A stretch of DNA of 49,811 nucleotides from Candidatus Lumbricidiphila eiseniae (GTDB lineage Bacteria > Actinomycetota > Actinomycetes > Actinomycetales > Microbacteriaceae): assembly GCA_002529645.1 (NCBI GenBank), contig NAEP01000022.1, positions 1 through 49,811 of the forward strand. The letters run 5' to 3'. The notes under the pieces are model-generated. The model was given only the letters and a program-made list of their open reading frames with translations, searched no databases and was not told where the DNA came from. A program made the translations under genes and the position numbers. This document shows, piece by piece, positions 34,422 to 41,927 of the stretch (position 1 is the first letter of the stretch; each line of letters begins with the position of its first letter).

Positions 34422-35756
34422 GTGCCTTTGTACCTGAAGAAAGCGCCCACAAAATCGTTCGCCGACACAGCACAGAGCGACGTCGCCGAGAGTGTTCGCA
34501 CCATCATTGCCGACATCCGAGACAATGGCGACGAGGCTGTCGCCCGCTACGCTCAGAAGTTTGACAACTGGTCGACCGAGTCTGGTTCGTTCCGGCTCGA
34601 TGACACAGCGATCGCCGAGATCATGTCCACGCTAGAGCCCCGGGTCATCGACGACATCGTGTTCGTTCAGCAACAGGTTCGATCGTTTGCCCAGGCCCAG
34701 CGAGACTCGCTCGTCGACACTGAGGTCGAAACGCTGCCCGGCGTTCTGCTGGGACAGAAGCACGTGCCCGTTCGTGCGGCAGGAGCGTATATTCCGGGTG
34801 GTAAATACCCGTTGACCGCTTCGGCTCACATGACGATCATTACGGCCAAGGTCGCTGGCGTCAAGCGGGTCGTCGCCTGTACTCCTCCGATCCGCGGCGA
34901 AATCCCCGCGGCGACCGTCGCGGCCATGAAACTCGCAGGAGCAGACGAGATCTACATCCTCGGGGGCATCCAAGCCATCACCGCGATGGCCGTCGGAACC
35001 GAGACGATCGAGCGAGTAAACATGATCGCCGGCCCCGGCAACGCCTACGTCGCCGAGGCGAAGAGGCAGTTATTCGGCGAGGTGGGCATCGATCTTTTTG
35101 CCGGACCAACCGAGATCCTCATCATTGCGGACAACGAGGCTGATCCGTTTCTCACCGCCGTTGACCTGCTGTCCCAAGCAGAACACGGACCGGAGTCCCC
35201 CGCAGTTCTTATCACAACATCCCGCTCGCTCGGAGAGGAGGTGCTCCGGTATATCGAACAACTGCTGCCGGGGATGTCGACGAAAGACTATGCCGAGCCC
35301 GCCTGGCGTGAGTGGGGACAGGTGATCGTTGTGGCCGACCTTGACGAGGCGTACTCCCTCGCCGATGAATTCGCCTTCGAACACGTGCAGGTTTTCACCG
35401 CACAGCCGAGAGAAGCCCTGACCTCGATGCACGACTACGGCGCGCTCTTCCTGGGAGAGAACACCTGTGTCTCCTACGGTGACAAGGTGATCGGCACCAA
35501 CCATGTCCTGCCCACCCTCGGTGCCGCCAGATACACCGGTGGCCTCTGGGTCGGCAAGTACCTGAAGACAGTGACCTACCAGGAAATCATCAACCCGGAC
35601 TCATCCGCACTTCTCGGTGAGATCTGTGGCCGCGCGGCCAGGGTCGAGCTCTTCGAGGGCCATGCCAGATCGGGGGATGTCCGTGCCTGGCTGCACACCG
35701 GGCGACCCTTCGACTGGATCGATACCGTCCGTGCGACGGAAGCAGGCGCCACGTGA
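34422..35756 (+). CDS. Histidinol-dehydrogenase-family enzyme 2 (HpsN-like)
   Basis: 444 residues starting VPLYLKKAPTKSFADTAQSD, which resembles the start of HpsN sulfopropanediol dehydrogenases rather than HisD. Catalytic features are intact: LLSQAEHGPESPA, FAFEHVQVF, SYGDKVIGTNHVLPTLG and LFEGHARSGDVRAWL. It probably oxidises a primary alcohol of a three- to six-carbon compound to the acid in two NAD-dependent steps. GTG at 34422 follows AAAGGA; it overlaps the SDR gene by GTGA. Whether the substrate is a sulfonate cannot be decided; no sulfite-releasing enzyme is adjacent. Confidence 0.8.
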   Translation: MPLYLKKAPTKSFADTAQSDVAESVRTIIADIRDNGDEAVARYAQKFDNWSTESGSFRLDDTAIAEIMSTLEPRVIDDIVFVQQQVRSFAQAQRDSLVDTEVETLPGVLLGQKHVPVRAAGAYIPGGKYPLTASAHMTIITAKVAGVKRVVACTPPIRGEIPAATVAAMKLAGADEIYILGGIQAITAMAVGTETIERVNMIAGPGNAYVAEAKRQLFGEVGIDLFAGPTEILIIADNEADPFLTAVDLLSQAEHGPESPAVLITTSRSLGEEVLRYIEQLLPGMSTKDYAEPAWREWGQVIVVADLDEAYSLADEFAFEHVQVFTAQPREALTSMHDYGALFLGENTCVSYGDKVIGTNHVLPTLGAARYTGGLWVGKYLKTVTYQEIINPDSSALLGEICGRAARVELFEGHARSGDVRAWLHTGRPFDWIDTVRATEAGAT

Positions 35757-36511
35757 CGAACCTCACGTCGCGCACGGCCATCGTGACGGGTGGGGGCAGC
35801 GGTCTTGGAATGGCGATCGGTCACGCACTGCACGAAGCCGGTGCCGAGGTTGTGCTGGTCGGACGCGAGAGCGCAAAGCTGTCCGCAGCCACAGCGAGCC
35901 TCGGTGATCGTGCCAGGTGGGAGATCTGCGACGTGACCGATCAGGAATCCGTCGCCGCGCTGGCGACTGCGCTCAGCGGCACGGAGGTGTCAATCCTCGT
36001 GAACAGTGCCGGCGTGCCCGGACCGGTGGCCGCACTGACCGATATCTCACTCGAGGAATGGGACCAGGTCTTCGACGTTAACGTGCGCGGCACGTTCCTG
36101 ATGTGTCGAGAATTTCTCCCCGGAATGATTGAGAGAGGGGCAGGAGACATTATCAATATCGCGTCAGTGTCGGGCAAGCGCCCGCTCGCCCATCGCACTC
36201 CGTACTGTGCGTCGAAGATGGCCGTGATCGGGCTCACATCGACCCTCGCCTTCGAAGTCGGCCGGGCAGGAGTCTGCGTCAACACCCTCTCCCCGGGTCC
36301 CGTGTCGGGACCGCGAATGGAACGAAACTTCCGACTGGAAGCTGAACGCTCGGGCGGAAGTATCGCCGACGCGGAACTGGCGTTCGTCTCCAGGGCTGCG
36401 CTCGGACGGATGATCACGGAGACGGAAGTCGGCTCCGCCGTCATCGCCATGCTCGGAATGTCGGGACTCTGTGGCGCGGACATTGATCTGTCTGGCGGGA
36501 TGATCGCGTGA
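35753..36511 (+). CDS. Short-chain dehydrogenase/reductase
   Basis: 252 residues, classical SDR: cofactor site TGGGSGLGMAIG, the NAG motif region ILVNSAGVPGP, catalytic Ser in IASVSGKRP and YCASK. The acidic and basic residues after strand two (GRESAKLS) suggest NADP use, but this is weak. GTG start overlaps the dehydrogenase gene; the end overlaps the aldolase gene. It probably interconverts a hydroxyl and keto group in the same pathway. Confidence 0.9.
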   Translation: MTNLTSRTAIVTGGGSGLGMAIGHALHEAGAEVVLVGRESAKLSAATASLGDRARWEICDVTDQESVAALATALSGTEVSILVNSAGVPGPVAALTDISLEEWDQVFDVNVRGTFLMCREFLPGMIERGAGDIINIASVSGKRPLAHRTPYCASKMAVIGLTSTLAFEVGRAGVCVNTLSPGPVSGPRMERNFRLEAERSGGSIADAELAFVSRAALGRMITETEVGSAVIAMLGMSGLCGADIDLSGGMIA

Positions 36512-37263
36512 CCCGGTGCGCGTCAACCTCACTGCGTGCCCGTGCCGAATCCGGTGATCGGCTGATCGGGGTACTCCTGAGGATGCCGGGCGAAGAACTC
36601 GTCGAAATGGTCGCCATCGCCGGTTACGATTTTGTGCTCGTTGACTGCGAACACGGTCCGGCAGATCTCATCGCCCTGCGGCAACACATCGCAGTAGCGC
36701 AGTTCCACAGTGTTCCGGTGATTGTTCGGATCGGCGAGGGCGATCACGGTATGGTCCTGCGGGCACTCGATCAGGGCGCTCAGGGAATCGTTGCGCCCCA
36801 TCTCGACTCCGCGTCCGATGCTGCAGCCCTCGTAGCAGCAACCCACTATCCCCCACTGGGTCAGCGTGGGTTCGCCACCTACTCCAGAGTCGGCCGCTTC
36901 GGTGAGATCGACCCCTCTGACCACCGGGAGTGGTTTCTAGCCAACACACTACTGATCGGCATGATCGAATCGCCGCGCGGAGTGGCCGCCGCCGCCGACA
37001 TTATCCGGACACCGGGGATCGACGGGATCATGATTGGTCCAGCCGACCTCGCGGCGAGTTCCTCAGCACACGAGCTCCCGGTTCAGGTTGCTGCGGCCCA
37101 GGTCAATGCACAGCTGGTGGAAGCTGGACGGCTCCGAATGGACATCGTCAATACGGAGGCCGCGGCCTCGGCCGCATTCGCCGACGGCGCGCACCTGGTC
37201 GTCTACAACCTTACGCACGTGCTGATGGAGCACCTGCGTCGTGGAATCATCCCGCGCCCCTAG
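36508..37263 (+). CDS. HpcH/HpaI-type class II aldolase/citrate-lyase-fold enzyme
   Basis: 251 residues with the family's metal and substrate sites: FVLVDCEHGPAD, the basic catalytic loop QGIVAPHLDSASDA, LIGMIESPRGV and IDGIMIGPADLA. These enzymes cleave 2-keto-3-deoxy sugar acids or related keto acids to pyruvate and an aldehyde. As the last gene after two dehydrogenases, it would perform the carbon-carbon cleavage of the pathway. Confidence 0.9.
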   Translation: MTRCASTSLRARAESGDRLIGVLLRMPGEELVEMVAIAGYDFVLVDCEHGPADLIALRQHIAVAQFHSVPVIVRIGEGDHGMVLRALDQGAQGIVAPHLDSASDAAALVAATHYPPLGQRGFATYSRVGRFGEIDPSDHREWFLANTLLIGMIESPRGVAAAADIIRTPGIDGIMIGPADLAASSSAHELPVQVAAAQVNAQLVEAGRLRMDIVNTEAAASAAFADGAHLVVYNLTHVLMEHLRRGIIPRP

Positions 37264-37308
37264 ACGGCACGGCCGCGACCAGGGGCGGTTTGTGTCGTTC
37301 CGTGATGC

Positions 37309-37398
37309 CGGGATTTCCCCGCACCCCCGGCATGACCAACCGGGTCGGCGAGAATTTTTTCGAAGTTGTCGGGATTTCCCCGCACCCCCGGCATGACC
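37309..37398. repeat. CRISPR-like repeat pair J: exact 29-bp repeats, 32-bp spacer
   Basis: CGGGATTTCCCCGCACCCCC then GGCATGACC, 29 bp, is identical at 37309-37337 and 37370-37398. The spacer 37338-37369 is 32 bp. Bases on both sides of each copy differ, so the repeat borders are sharp. The layout TTCCCCGC, centre, GGCATGACC is close to that of type I-E repeats. It lies between the convergent aldolase and hydrolase genes. Confidence 0.93.
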
Positions 37399-37420
37399 CT
37401 CCTGTGCAGTTGACGACTCG

Positions 37421-38125
37421 TCACCAACGAGTTCGCCAGGCACGAAACGCTGAACCAAACGCCTCGGGTTTCTCGATCGGCAACAGGTGCCCACTGTCGA
37501 GGCTGAGCAGATCGGCGCACCCGATCTGCTCAGCGATCTCGGTGTGGAACTGTGGTGTGCACATCACATCTGCTGTGCCAGAGACGATGAGTGTCGGCAC
37601 TCGAACCGACCTGATGCCCGGCCGGAGGTCGGTGCGGGTGGTCTGCATCAGCAATTGTGACCGCAGCGTCGCTGCTCCGGTTGCCTCTCCCATCGCCAGC
37701 ACACGCTCAACAACATCCGGTCTGTGTTGCACCAGCTGTGGCGAGAGCAGAGCATCGATGATCTCCGCTTGGAGCTCTCGCGAAGATGCTCCGCCGTCGA
37801 TACGTTCAATCCACCTGCGCCACGACTCACCCTGAGCAGCCGTCGGGGCCTTTGCACTGGTGGACACCAGACACAGCCCAACGATCCGTTCCGGTGCCCT
37901 GGTGATCATCGCCATCCCCACGATGCCCCCCAGAGACAGCCCGCAGAGGATGAATCGTGGCGGCAGCTCATCCAACAACCGATCGACCTGAGCATCAATG
38001 GAGTTCTCCACGAGTTCGGGGGTCAGTGCGTGGCCGAATCCGCAGCCGGACCAGAGATCGGAGGTGCAGTTCATTCCCGCGAGCAGCACTAGCGGCTCAC
38101 TGCCATGTGGCAACACGTATGGCAT
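37421..38125 (-). CDS. Alpha/beta hydrolase
   Basis: 234 residues with the nucleophile elbow GLSLGG, the acid in SGTADVMCTP and the His in LDSGHLLPIEKP, so the triad is complete. The N-terminus is unusual: the first strand (PLVLLAGMNCTSDLW) is preceded by only a few residues, MPYVLPHGSE, which are themselves encoded by one copy of repeat K. The original start may have been altered by that insertion. A longer frame to 38200 reads through both copies and overlaps the permease. Likely an esterase, lactonase or carbon-carbon hydrolase of the same pathway. Confidence 0.8.
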   Translation of the reverse strand: MPYVLPHGSEPLVLLAGMNCTSDLWSGCGFGHALTPELVENSIDAQVDRLLDELPPRFILCGLSLGGIVGMAMITRAPERIVGLCLVSTSAKAPTAAQGESWRRWIERIDGGASSRELQAEIIDALLSPQLVQHRPDVVERVLAMGEATGAATLRSQLLMQTTRTDLRPGIRSVRVPTLIVSGTADVMCTPQFHTEIAEQIGCADLLSLDSGHLLPIEKPEAFGSAFRAWRTRW

Positions 38126-38176
38126 CCCACCCCGCACCCCGCACGATGTCAGCAGCTCACTGTCATGTGGCAACAC
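38091..38176. repeat. CRISPR-like repeat pair K, 60-bp step
   Basis: AGCGGCTCACTGCCATGTGG then CAACAC, 26 bp, at 38091-38116 recurs at 38151-38176 with two mismatches. The core TGCCATGTGGCA is a hairpin. One copy lies directly after the permease stop codon and the other within the first codons of the hydrolase. Confidence 0.88.
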
Positions 38177-38177
38177 C

Positions 38178-39074
38178 TCAGCCCTTGACCGCGCCGTCAC
38201 TCAGCCCGGCAACGAGGTACTTCTGCGCGATGAAGGCAATAGCAACAACCGGGATCGTGAGCAGCATCGATGCCGCACCAGCCTGTTGAAGCATCGGCAA
38301 GGTCTGTCCTAGCTGGGTCGCGATGAACACGGGAACCGTCTTCGACGAGGTGTCTGTCAGCACCAGCGCCGTCAGATATTCCTGGAACGCGAACAGGAAC
38401 ACGAAGATTCCTGCGGTCAGGATGCCTGGACCCATCAGCGGGATCATCACACGCCTGAGCATCCCAATTCTCGTGCAGCCGTCAATCATCGCGGCTTCAT
38501 CAAGTTCCCGCGGGATCTCGGCAAAGAAGTTGCGCAACAACCAGATTGTGAATGGTTGGTTGATGGCCACGAGTGCGATCGCCAGCGCAAAAGTCGTGTC
38601 GTAGATGCCGAGGGCACGGCTGATGTCGTACATCGGGAGTGCGACCGCGAACCGGGGAAGGGCGCGAAAGACCAGCGCCAGCACAAGAAGAAGTGCGGAA
38701 ATGTAGCTGGGGAAACGAGAGAGCGCATACGCTGCCGGGATTCCGATCACGAGCGCGATCAGGGTGGAAACTACGGCCACAACGAGTGTATTCACCAGAT
38801 AGTCGGCGAAATAGGTGGTTTGCCACAGGTCAACGAACGCAGTGAAGGTCAGCTGATATCCCCAGAGCACCGGCGGATTGGAGAATGCTACATCGGTGGG
38901 CTTTGTGACCGAGAGCATCATCCAGATGAACGGGCTGAGCATCAGAAGGCAGAGCAGTGCAAGGAGTGCGCTCACCCAGGCGGGCGGGCGTTTGCGCAGG
39001 CGCGGTTTCCTCGTGGTCGTGGGCATGTCACGAATCGTGATGGCCCGCGTCGTGAGGTCGTCGTTATAGGTCAT
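38178..39074 (-). CDS. Carbohydrate ABC transporter permease, MalG type
   Basis: 298 residues, six hydrophobic helices. The EAA loop reads LDEAAMIDGCTRIGMLRRVM. Overlaps the upstream MalF-type gene by 4 bp. Third gene of the importer operon that begins at 41337, and probably co-transcribed with the hydrolase that follows. Confidence 0.92.
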   Translation of the reverse strand: MTYNDDLTTRAITIRDMPTTTRKPRLRKRPPAWVSALLALLCLLMLSPFIWMMLSVTKPTDVAFSNPPVLWGYQLTFTAFVDLWQTTYFADYLVNTLVVAVVSTLIALVIGIPAAYALSRFPSYISALLLVLALVFRALPRFAVALPMYDISRALGIYDTTFALAIALVAINQPFTIWLLRNFFAEIPRELDEAAMIDGCTRIGMLRRVMIPLMGPGILTAGIFVFLFAFQEYLTALVLTDTSSKTVPVFIATQLGQTLPMLQQAGAASMLLTIPVVAIAFIAQKYLVAGLSDGAVKG

Positions 39075-39943
39075 CTGGCGGCCTTCGCTTCCTTAAATAT
39101 CCCTCTGATGAAGGGAATGAGCAACGTCAGAATGAGGATGATGGTGAGGACATTGATGGCACTGCCGAGCCCGAGTCGCTGCGCGCCATCCGCAAAAGCA
39201 ACCGAGTAGACGTACAACATGATCGACTCATTGCCGATTGATGCGGCCTGGGGTGAGAGAGCGATCAGATTGTCAAACATTCGCAGCACATCCATGATCG
39301 AAATCAGCGTGACAAAACCGAGAACACCCCGGATGGTGGGAATGATGATGTGGAGATGGGATTGAACGGCACGTGCACCGTCGATGATGCCCGCTTCCCG
39401 AAGTTCTGTGGGGACTCCCTGCAGGCCGGCGAGAATGATCAACATCGCGAATGGCAACATATGCCACACGGTATTGACGATGACCAGGATGCCGTTCGGT
39501 ACCTGGTCGGTGAACCACAGCACCTGGTTTCCGCCGAAAAATTCGATCATGCGGTTGATAACACCACCGAAGTTATCGTCGAAAAGCCAGGAGAATGCCA
39601 CGGCACCGACCAGGTTGGGCAGCACGTAGGAGACCAGCATGATGCCGAGCACTATCGGGCGTGATCTGGTGATCCGGTTAATGGCCGTCGCGATCAGGTA
39701 ACCCAGAACCAGCAGAATAACAACGGTAGCTGCCGTAACAGCGAGAGTGAAAAGCACCGCTCTACCGAAACGTGGATCGGTAAGAGCTGTGGCGAAGTTC
39801 TCCAGGCCAACAAAGCTCCCCGGGGAACCATAGTGAACGCTCTCGAAACTCCACTGGACAGTGCGAACGAGAGGGATGACCAGAAGTCCTCCCATCACCA
39901 GCAGGCTCGGTGCAAAGAGCAGCCAAAACTCACGTGCCTTCAT
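39071..39943 (-). CDS. Carbohydrate ABC transporter permease, MalF type
   Basis: 290 residues. The first helix starts directly at the N-terminus (WLLFAPSLLVMGGLLVIPLV); the EAA loop reads LREAGIIDGARAVQSHLHII. Partner of the MalG-type subunit at 38178. Separated from the binding-protein gene by 86 bp that hold a strong stem-loop. Confidence 0.92.
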   Translation of the reverse strand: MKAREFWLLFAPSLLVMGGLLVIPLVRTVQWSFESVHYGSPGSFVGLENFATALTDPRFGRAVLFTLAVTAATVVILLVLGYLIATAINRITRSRPIVLGIMLVSYVLPNLVGAVAFSWLFDDNFGGVINRMIEFFGGNQVLWFTDQVPNGILVIVNTVWHMLPFAMLIILAGLQGVPTELREAGIIDGARAVQSHLHIIIPTIRGVLGFVTLISIMDVLRMFDNLIALSPQAASIGNESIMLYVYSVAFADGAQRLGLGSAINVLTIILILTLLIPFIRGIFKEAKAAR

Positions 39944-39957
39944 CGGCGGGTCCTCCT

Positions 39958-40001
39958 TCGACGACTGCGGTCAGAAGCTGCCCTCTGTCCGCAGTCGTCG
40001 A
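39958..40001 (-). terminator. Stem-loop between binding-protein and permease genes
   Basis: A perfect 13-bp stem: TCGACGACTGCGG (39958-39970) pairs with CCGCAGTCGTCGA (39989-40001), loop 18 nt. Placed 28 bases after the binding-protein stop, it fits the usual attenuator or 3' stabiliser that keeps binding protein in excess over permeases. The parallel hairpin at 15182 has the same position in the other operon. Confidence 0.75.
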
Positions 40002-40029
40002 TTCATTGGTTGTAGTGGGGTGCGCCGCC

Positions 40030-41337
40030 TCAGCCGACGATCTTCTGTGCGACGGCCTGCATCTGCGCTGCGCCGTCGTTAATGGTGAGATTTCCGGCCA
40101 AAATCTGCACGAGAATCGGGCGGATTTCGGTCGTGACGGAGGCGAGCACAGGTGACGCGATGGGTGGCATTGCGCTCGCGATGGAGTCGGTTGCGGCCTT
40201 ACCGTATGGTGAGTTATCCGCCGTGACCATGCCGTTGCGGGCCGGATACGCAGCGGGGATCGAGGCTTTGGAGGCGTCTTCGCTCACCGCGGATGCCATC
40301 ATCACGAAGAGCATATCCGGGTCGAGCTTTGTGTTGAACGGGATCGACCAGCCGTCGATGGAAAGCCGGTCATAGGAGTACTTCGCAGCGGCGTTGACCT
40401 TCGGCGGAGCGGCGAATTTGAACGAATCAGACAGTTTGCTGTTCGATGTGAGAGTGAGGTCATTCATCCGTCCGGAGAACATGATCGACATTGCGGCGGT
40501 TCCGTTAAACATCTGCTGTTGAACCTTTGGCTGATCGAAAGTGGTCACCTGAGGATCCATGTACGGCTTCAGGGAAAGCATCGACTGCAGCGCCTGTTTG
40601 GCCTCGGGCGTATCGAGTGTCACGGTGCCATCCTTTGACACAAAGTCGGCATCAAGCGAGTTCATGGCCGCTTGGAAACTCGTTCCGATATCGGATGTCG
40701 CGAGCCAGGGAAGTGCGATCGGGTAATCCATCACGCCCGCCGCTTTAATGGCCTTCGCGGCTGCGATCATCTCGTCGAAGGTTGTGGGCACCTTGATGCC
40801 GAGGTTATCGAAGACGTCGGCGCGATACGCCATCACGAACATCTGTGCCTGCATCGGCAGAGCGTAGAGGTTTCCCTCGTAGGACATTCCCGCGCGCATC
40901 GACTTGTTGATGTCGTTCAGGCCGTACTTGTCTGCGTACTTCTCGAAGAGGTCATTGAGGGGGCGGAGCTTTTTATCGCGGGCGAGCCCGGGGATAACGA
41001 AGCTGTAGGTTTCGATGATGTCGTAGCTACCGGTGCTGCCGGACAGTGTGGCGGTGGTTTTCGTGACCTGACCACCGAAGTCGATCGGGTCGTGTTTGAC
41101 CGCGACCTTGCCCTTGGTGCAACTGGAGACCATCGTGTTGGTGAACGGGTCGACGGCAGAGGAGTTGTACGCGAGGACGTTGACTGTCGTCGCGCTGTCT
41201 GGTGCGGTGTAGTCGCAGCTAACGGCGGTTGCATTCTTGCTTGCGGTTCGGCCTCCCGCGCCGCAACCGGTCAGGATGAGCCCGCCGACAGCGATGGCGG
41301 CGGTGAGAGCAAAGGCTCGGTTCTTTGTGATTGACAT
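40030..41337 (-). CDS. Extracellular sugar-binding lipoprotein (importer 2)
   Basis: 435 residues with a lipobox ending at Cys25 (GLILTGCGAGG). The type 2 binding fold is seen in YDIIETYSFVIPGLARDKKL, AMSIMFSGRMNDL and IDGWSIPFNTKLDPDMLFVM. First gene of the importer operon 41337-38178. Two copies of the LacI-type operator lie upstream, which ties substrate uptake to the catabolic genes at 30-37 kb. Confidence 0.92.
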   Translation of the reverse strand: MSITKNRAFALTAAIAVGGLILTGCGAGGRTASKNATAVSCDYTAPDSATTVNVLAYNSSAVDPFTNTMVSSCTKGKVAVKHDPIDFGGQVTKTTATLSGSTGSYDIIETYSFVIPGLARDKKLRPLNDLFEKYADKYGLNDINKSMRAGMSYEGNLYALPMQAQMFVMAYRADVFDNLGIKVPTTFDEMIAAAKAIKAAGVMDYPIALPWLATSDIGTSFQAAMNSLDADFVSKDGTVTLDTPEAKQALQSMLSLKPYMDPQVTTFDQPKVQQQMFNGTAAMSIMFSGRMNDLTLTSNSKLSDSFKFAAPPKVNAAAKYSYDRLSIDGWSIPFNTKLDPDMLFVMMASAVSEDASKASIPAAYPARNGMVTADNSPYGKAATDSIASAMPPIASPVLASVTTEIRPILVQILAGNLTINDGAAQMQAVAQKIVG

Positions 41338-41345
41338 GAGGTGAG

Positions 41346-41426
41346 CGTATACGCATGTATCCGCCTTAGGGAAGCCTTACTTCCATAATTTCCTACTAAT
41401 ATTTCCTACATGTGTATACGCATGCA
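41346..41426 (-). promoter_or_regulatory. Paired LacI-type operators upstream of importer 2
   Basis: CGTATACGCATGTA at 41346-41359 and TGTATACGCATGCA at 41413-41426 share the core TATACGCATG, as do (near) copies at 33236 and 34393. Their centres are 67 bp apart on the same DNA, a spacing that would allow looping by a tetrameric LacI repressor. Confidence 0.65.
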
Positions 41427-41461
41427 CTGTGTGGGGATGCCTCCTGGGGGGAGTCGGACAC

Positions 41462-41526
41462 CGCGCACCGATGCGTCACTGATCGGTGCGCGCGCCGGTT
41501 CCACCGGGCGGTCGCCGATCAGTGAC
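41462..41526. other. Two mutually exclusive stem-loops
   Basis: CGCGCACCGAT (41462-41472) pairs perfectly with ATCGGTGCGCG (41482-41492). GTCACTGATCGG (41475-41486) pairs perfectly with CCGATCAGTGAC (41515-41526). The two stems share 41482-41486, so only one can form. They lie in the 590-bp gap between importer 2 and importer 3. A switch-like attenuator, a nested terminator or an insertion-sequence remnant are all possible. Confidence 0.6.
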
Positions 41527-41595
41527 ACCCGAACGGGGAGATTTGGTCGGGCAGATCCGAACCGTGAAGCCGACGGTCGACCACCGAGGCGGCCA

Positions 41596-41685
41596 CCGAG
41601 CACCCGCAGCCACGAGGCGAACGACGTTATTCCGTCAAGAATCGTGTGCGGGTAGGCCGAGCACCCACAGCCACGAGGCGAACGA
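41596..41685. repeat. CRISPR-like repeat pair L: 29-bp repeats, 32-bp spacer
   Basis: CCGAGCACCCGCAGCCACGA then GGCGAACGA at 41596-41624 recurs at 41657-41685 with one mismatch; spacer 41625-41656 is exactly 32 bp. Flanking bases differ at all four borders. It lies in the gap downstream of importer 3. No gene could be supported between 41338 and 41927. Confidence 0.92.
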
Positions 41686-41927
41686 ACACAACCGGTCTGT
41701 ATCCCAGCACCACGGGCTGGGAAGCCGCCGACTCACCTGTCATGCATCGATCCGTCGAGCTGTAGTCGATTGACGGGTGGATAGTTCGAGATGTACGGAT
41801 GCCTCGAACCGAAGGTCTCATCGTATGAGACTCCCCGACCCGGCTCATTGTTCGGGTTAAGCATGTCGCCTGCGAACGCATAGTTCCCGACCGCAAAAAG
41901 TCGACCGAGTGTCGCGCATTGGGAAAA

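Noticed and set aside
8608..41685. Treating the dispersed repeat pairs as copies of one REP or insertion element
   Set aside because: Repeat sequences do not align between sites; only their length, spacing and dyad character agree.
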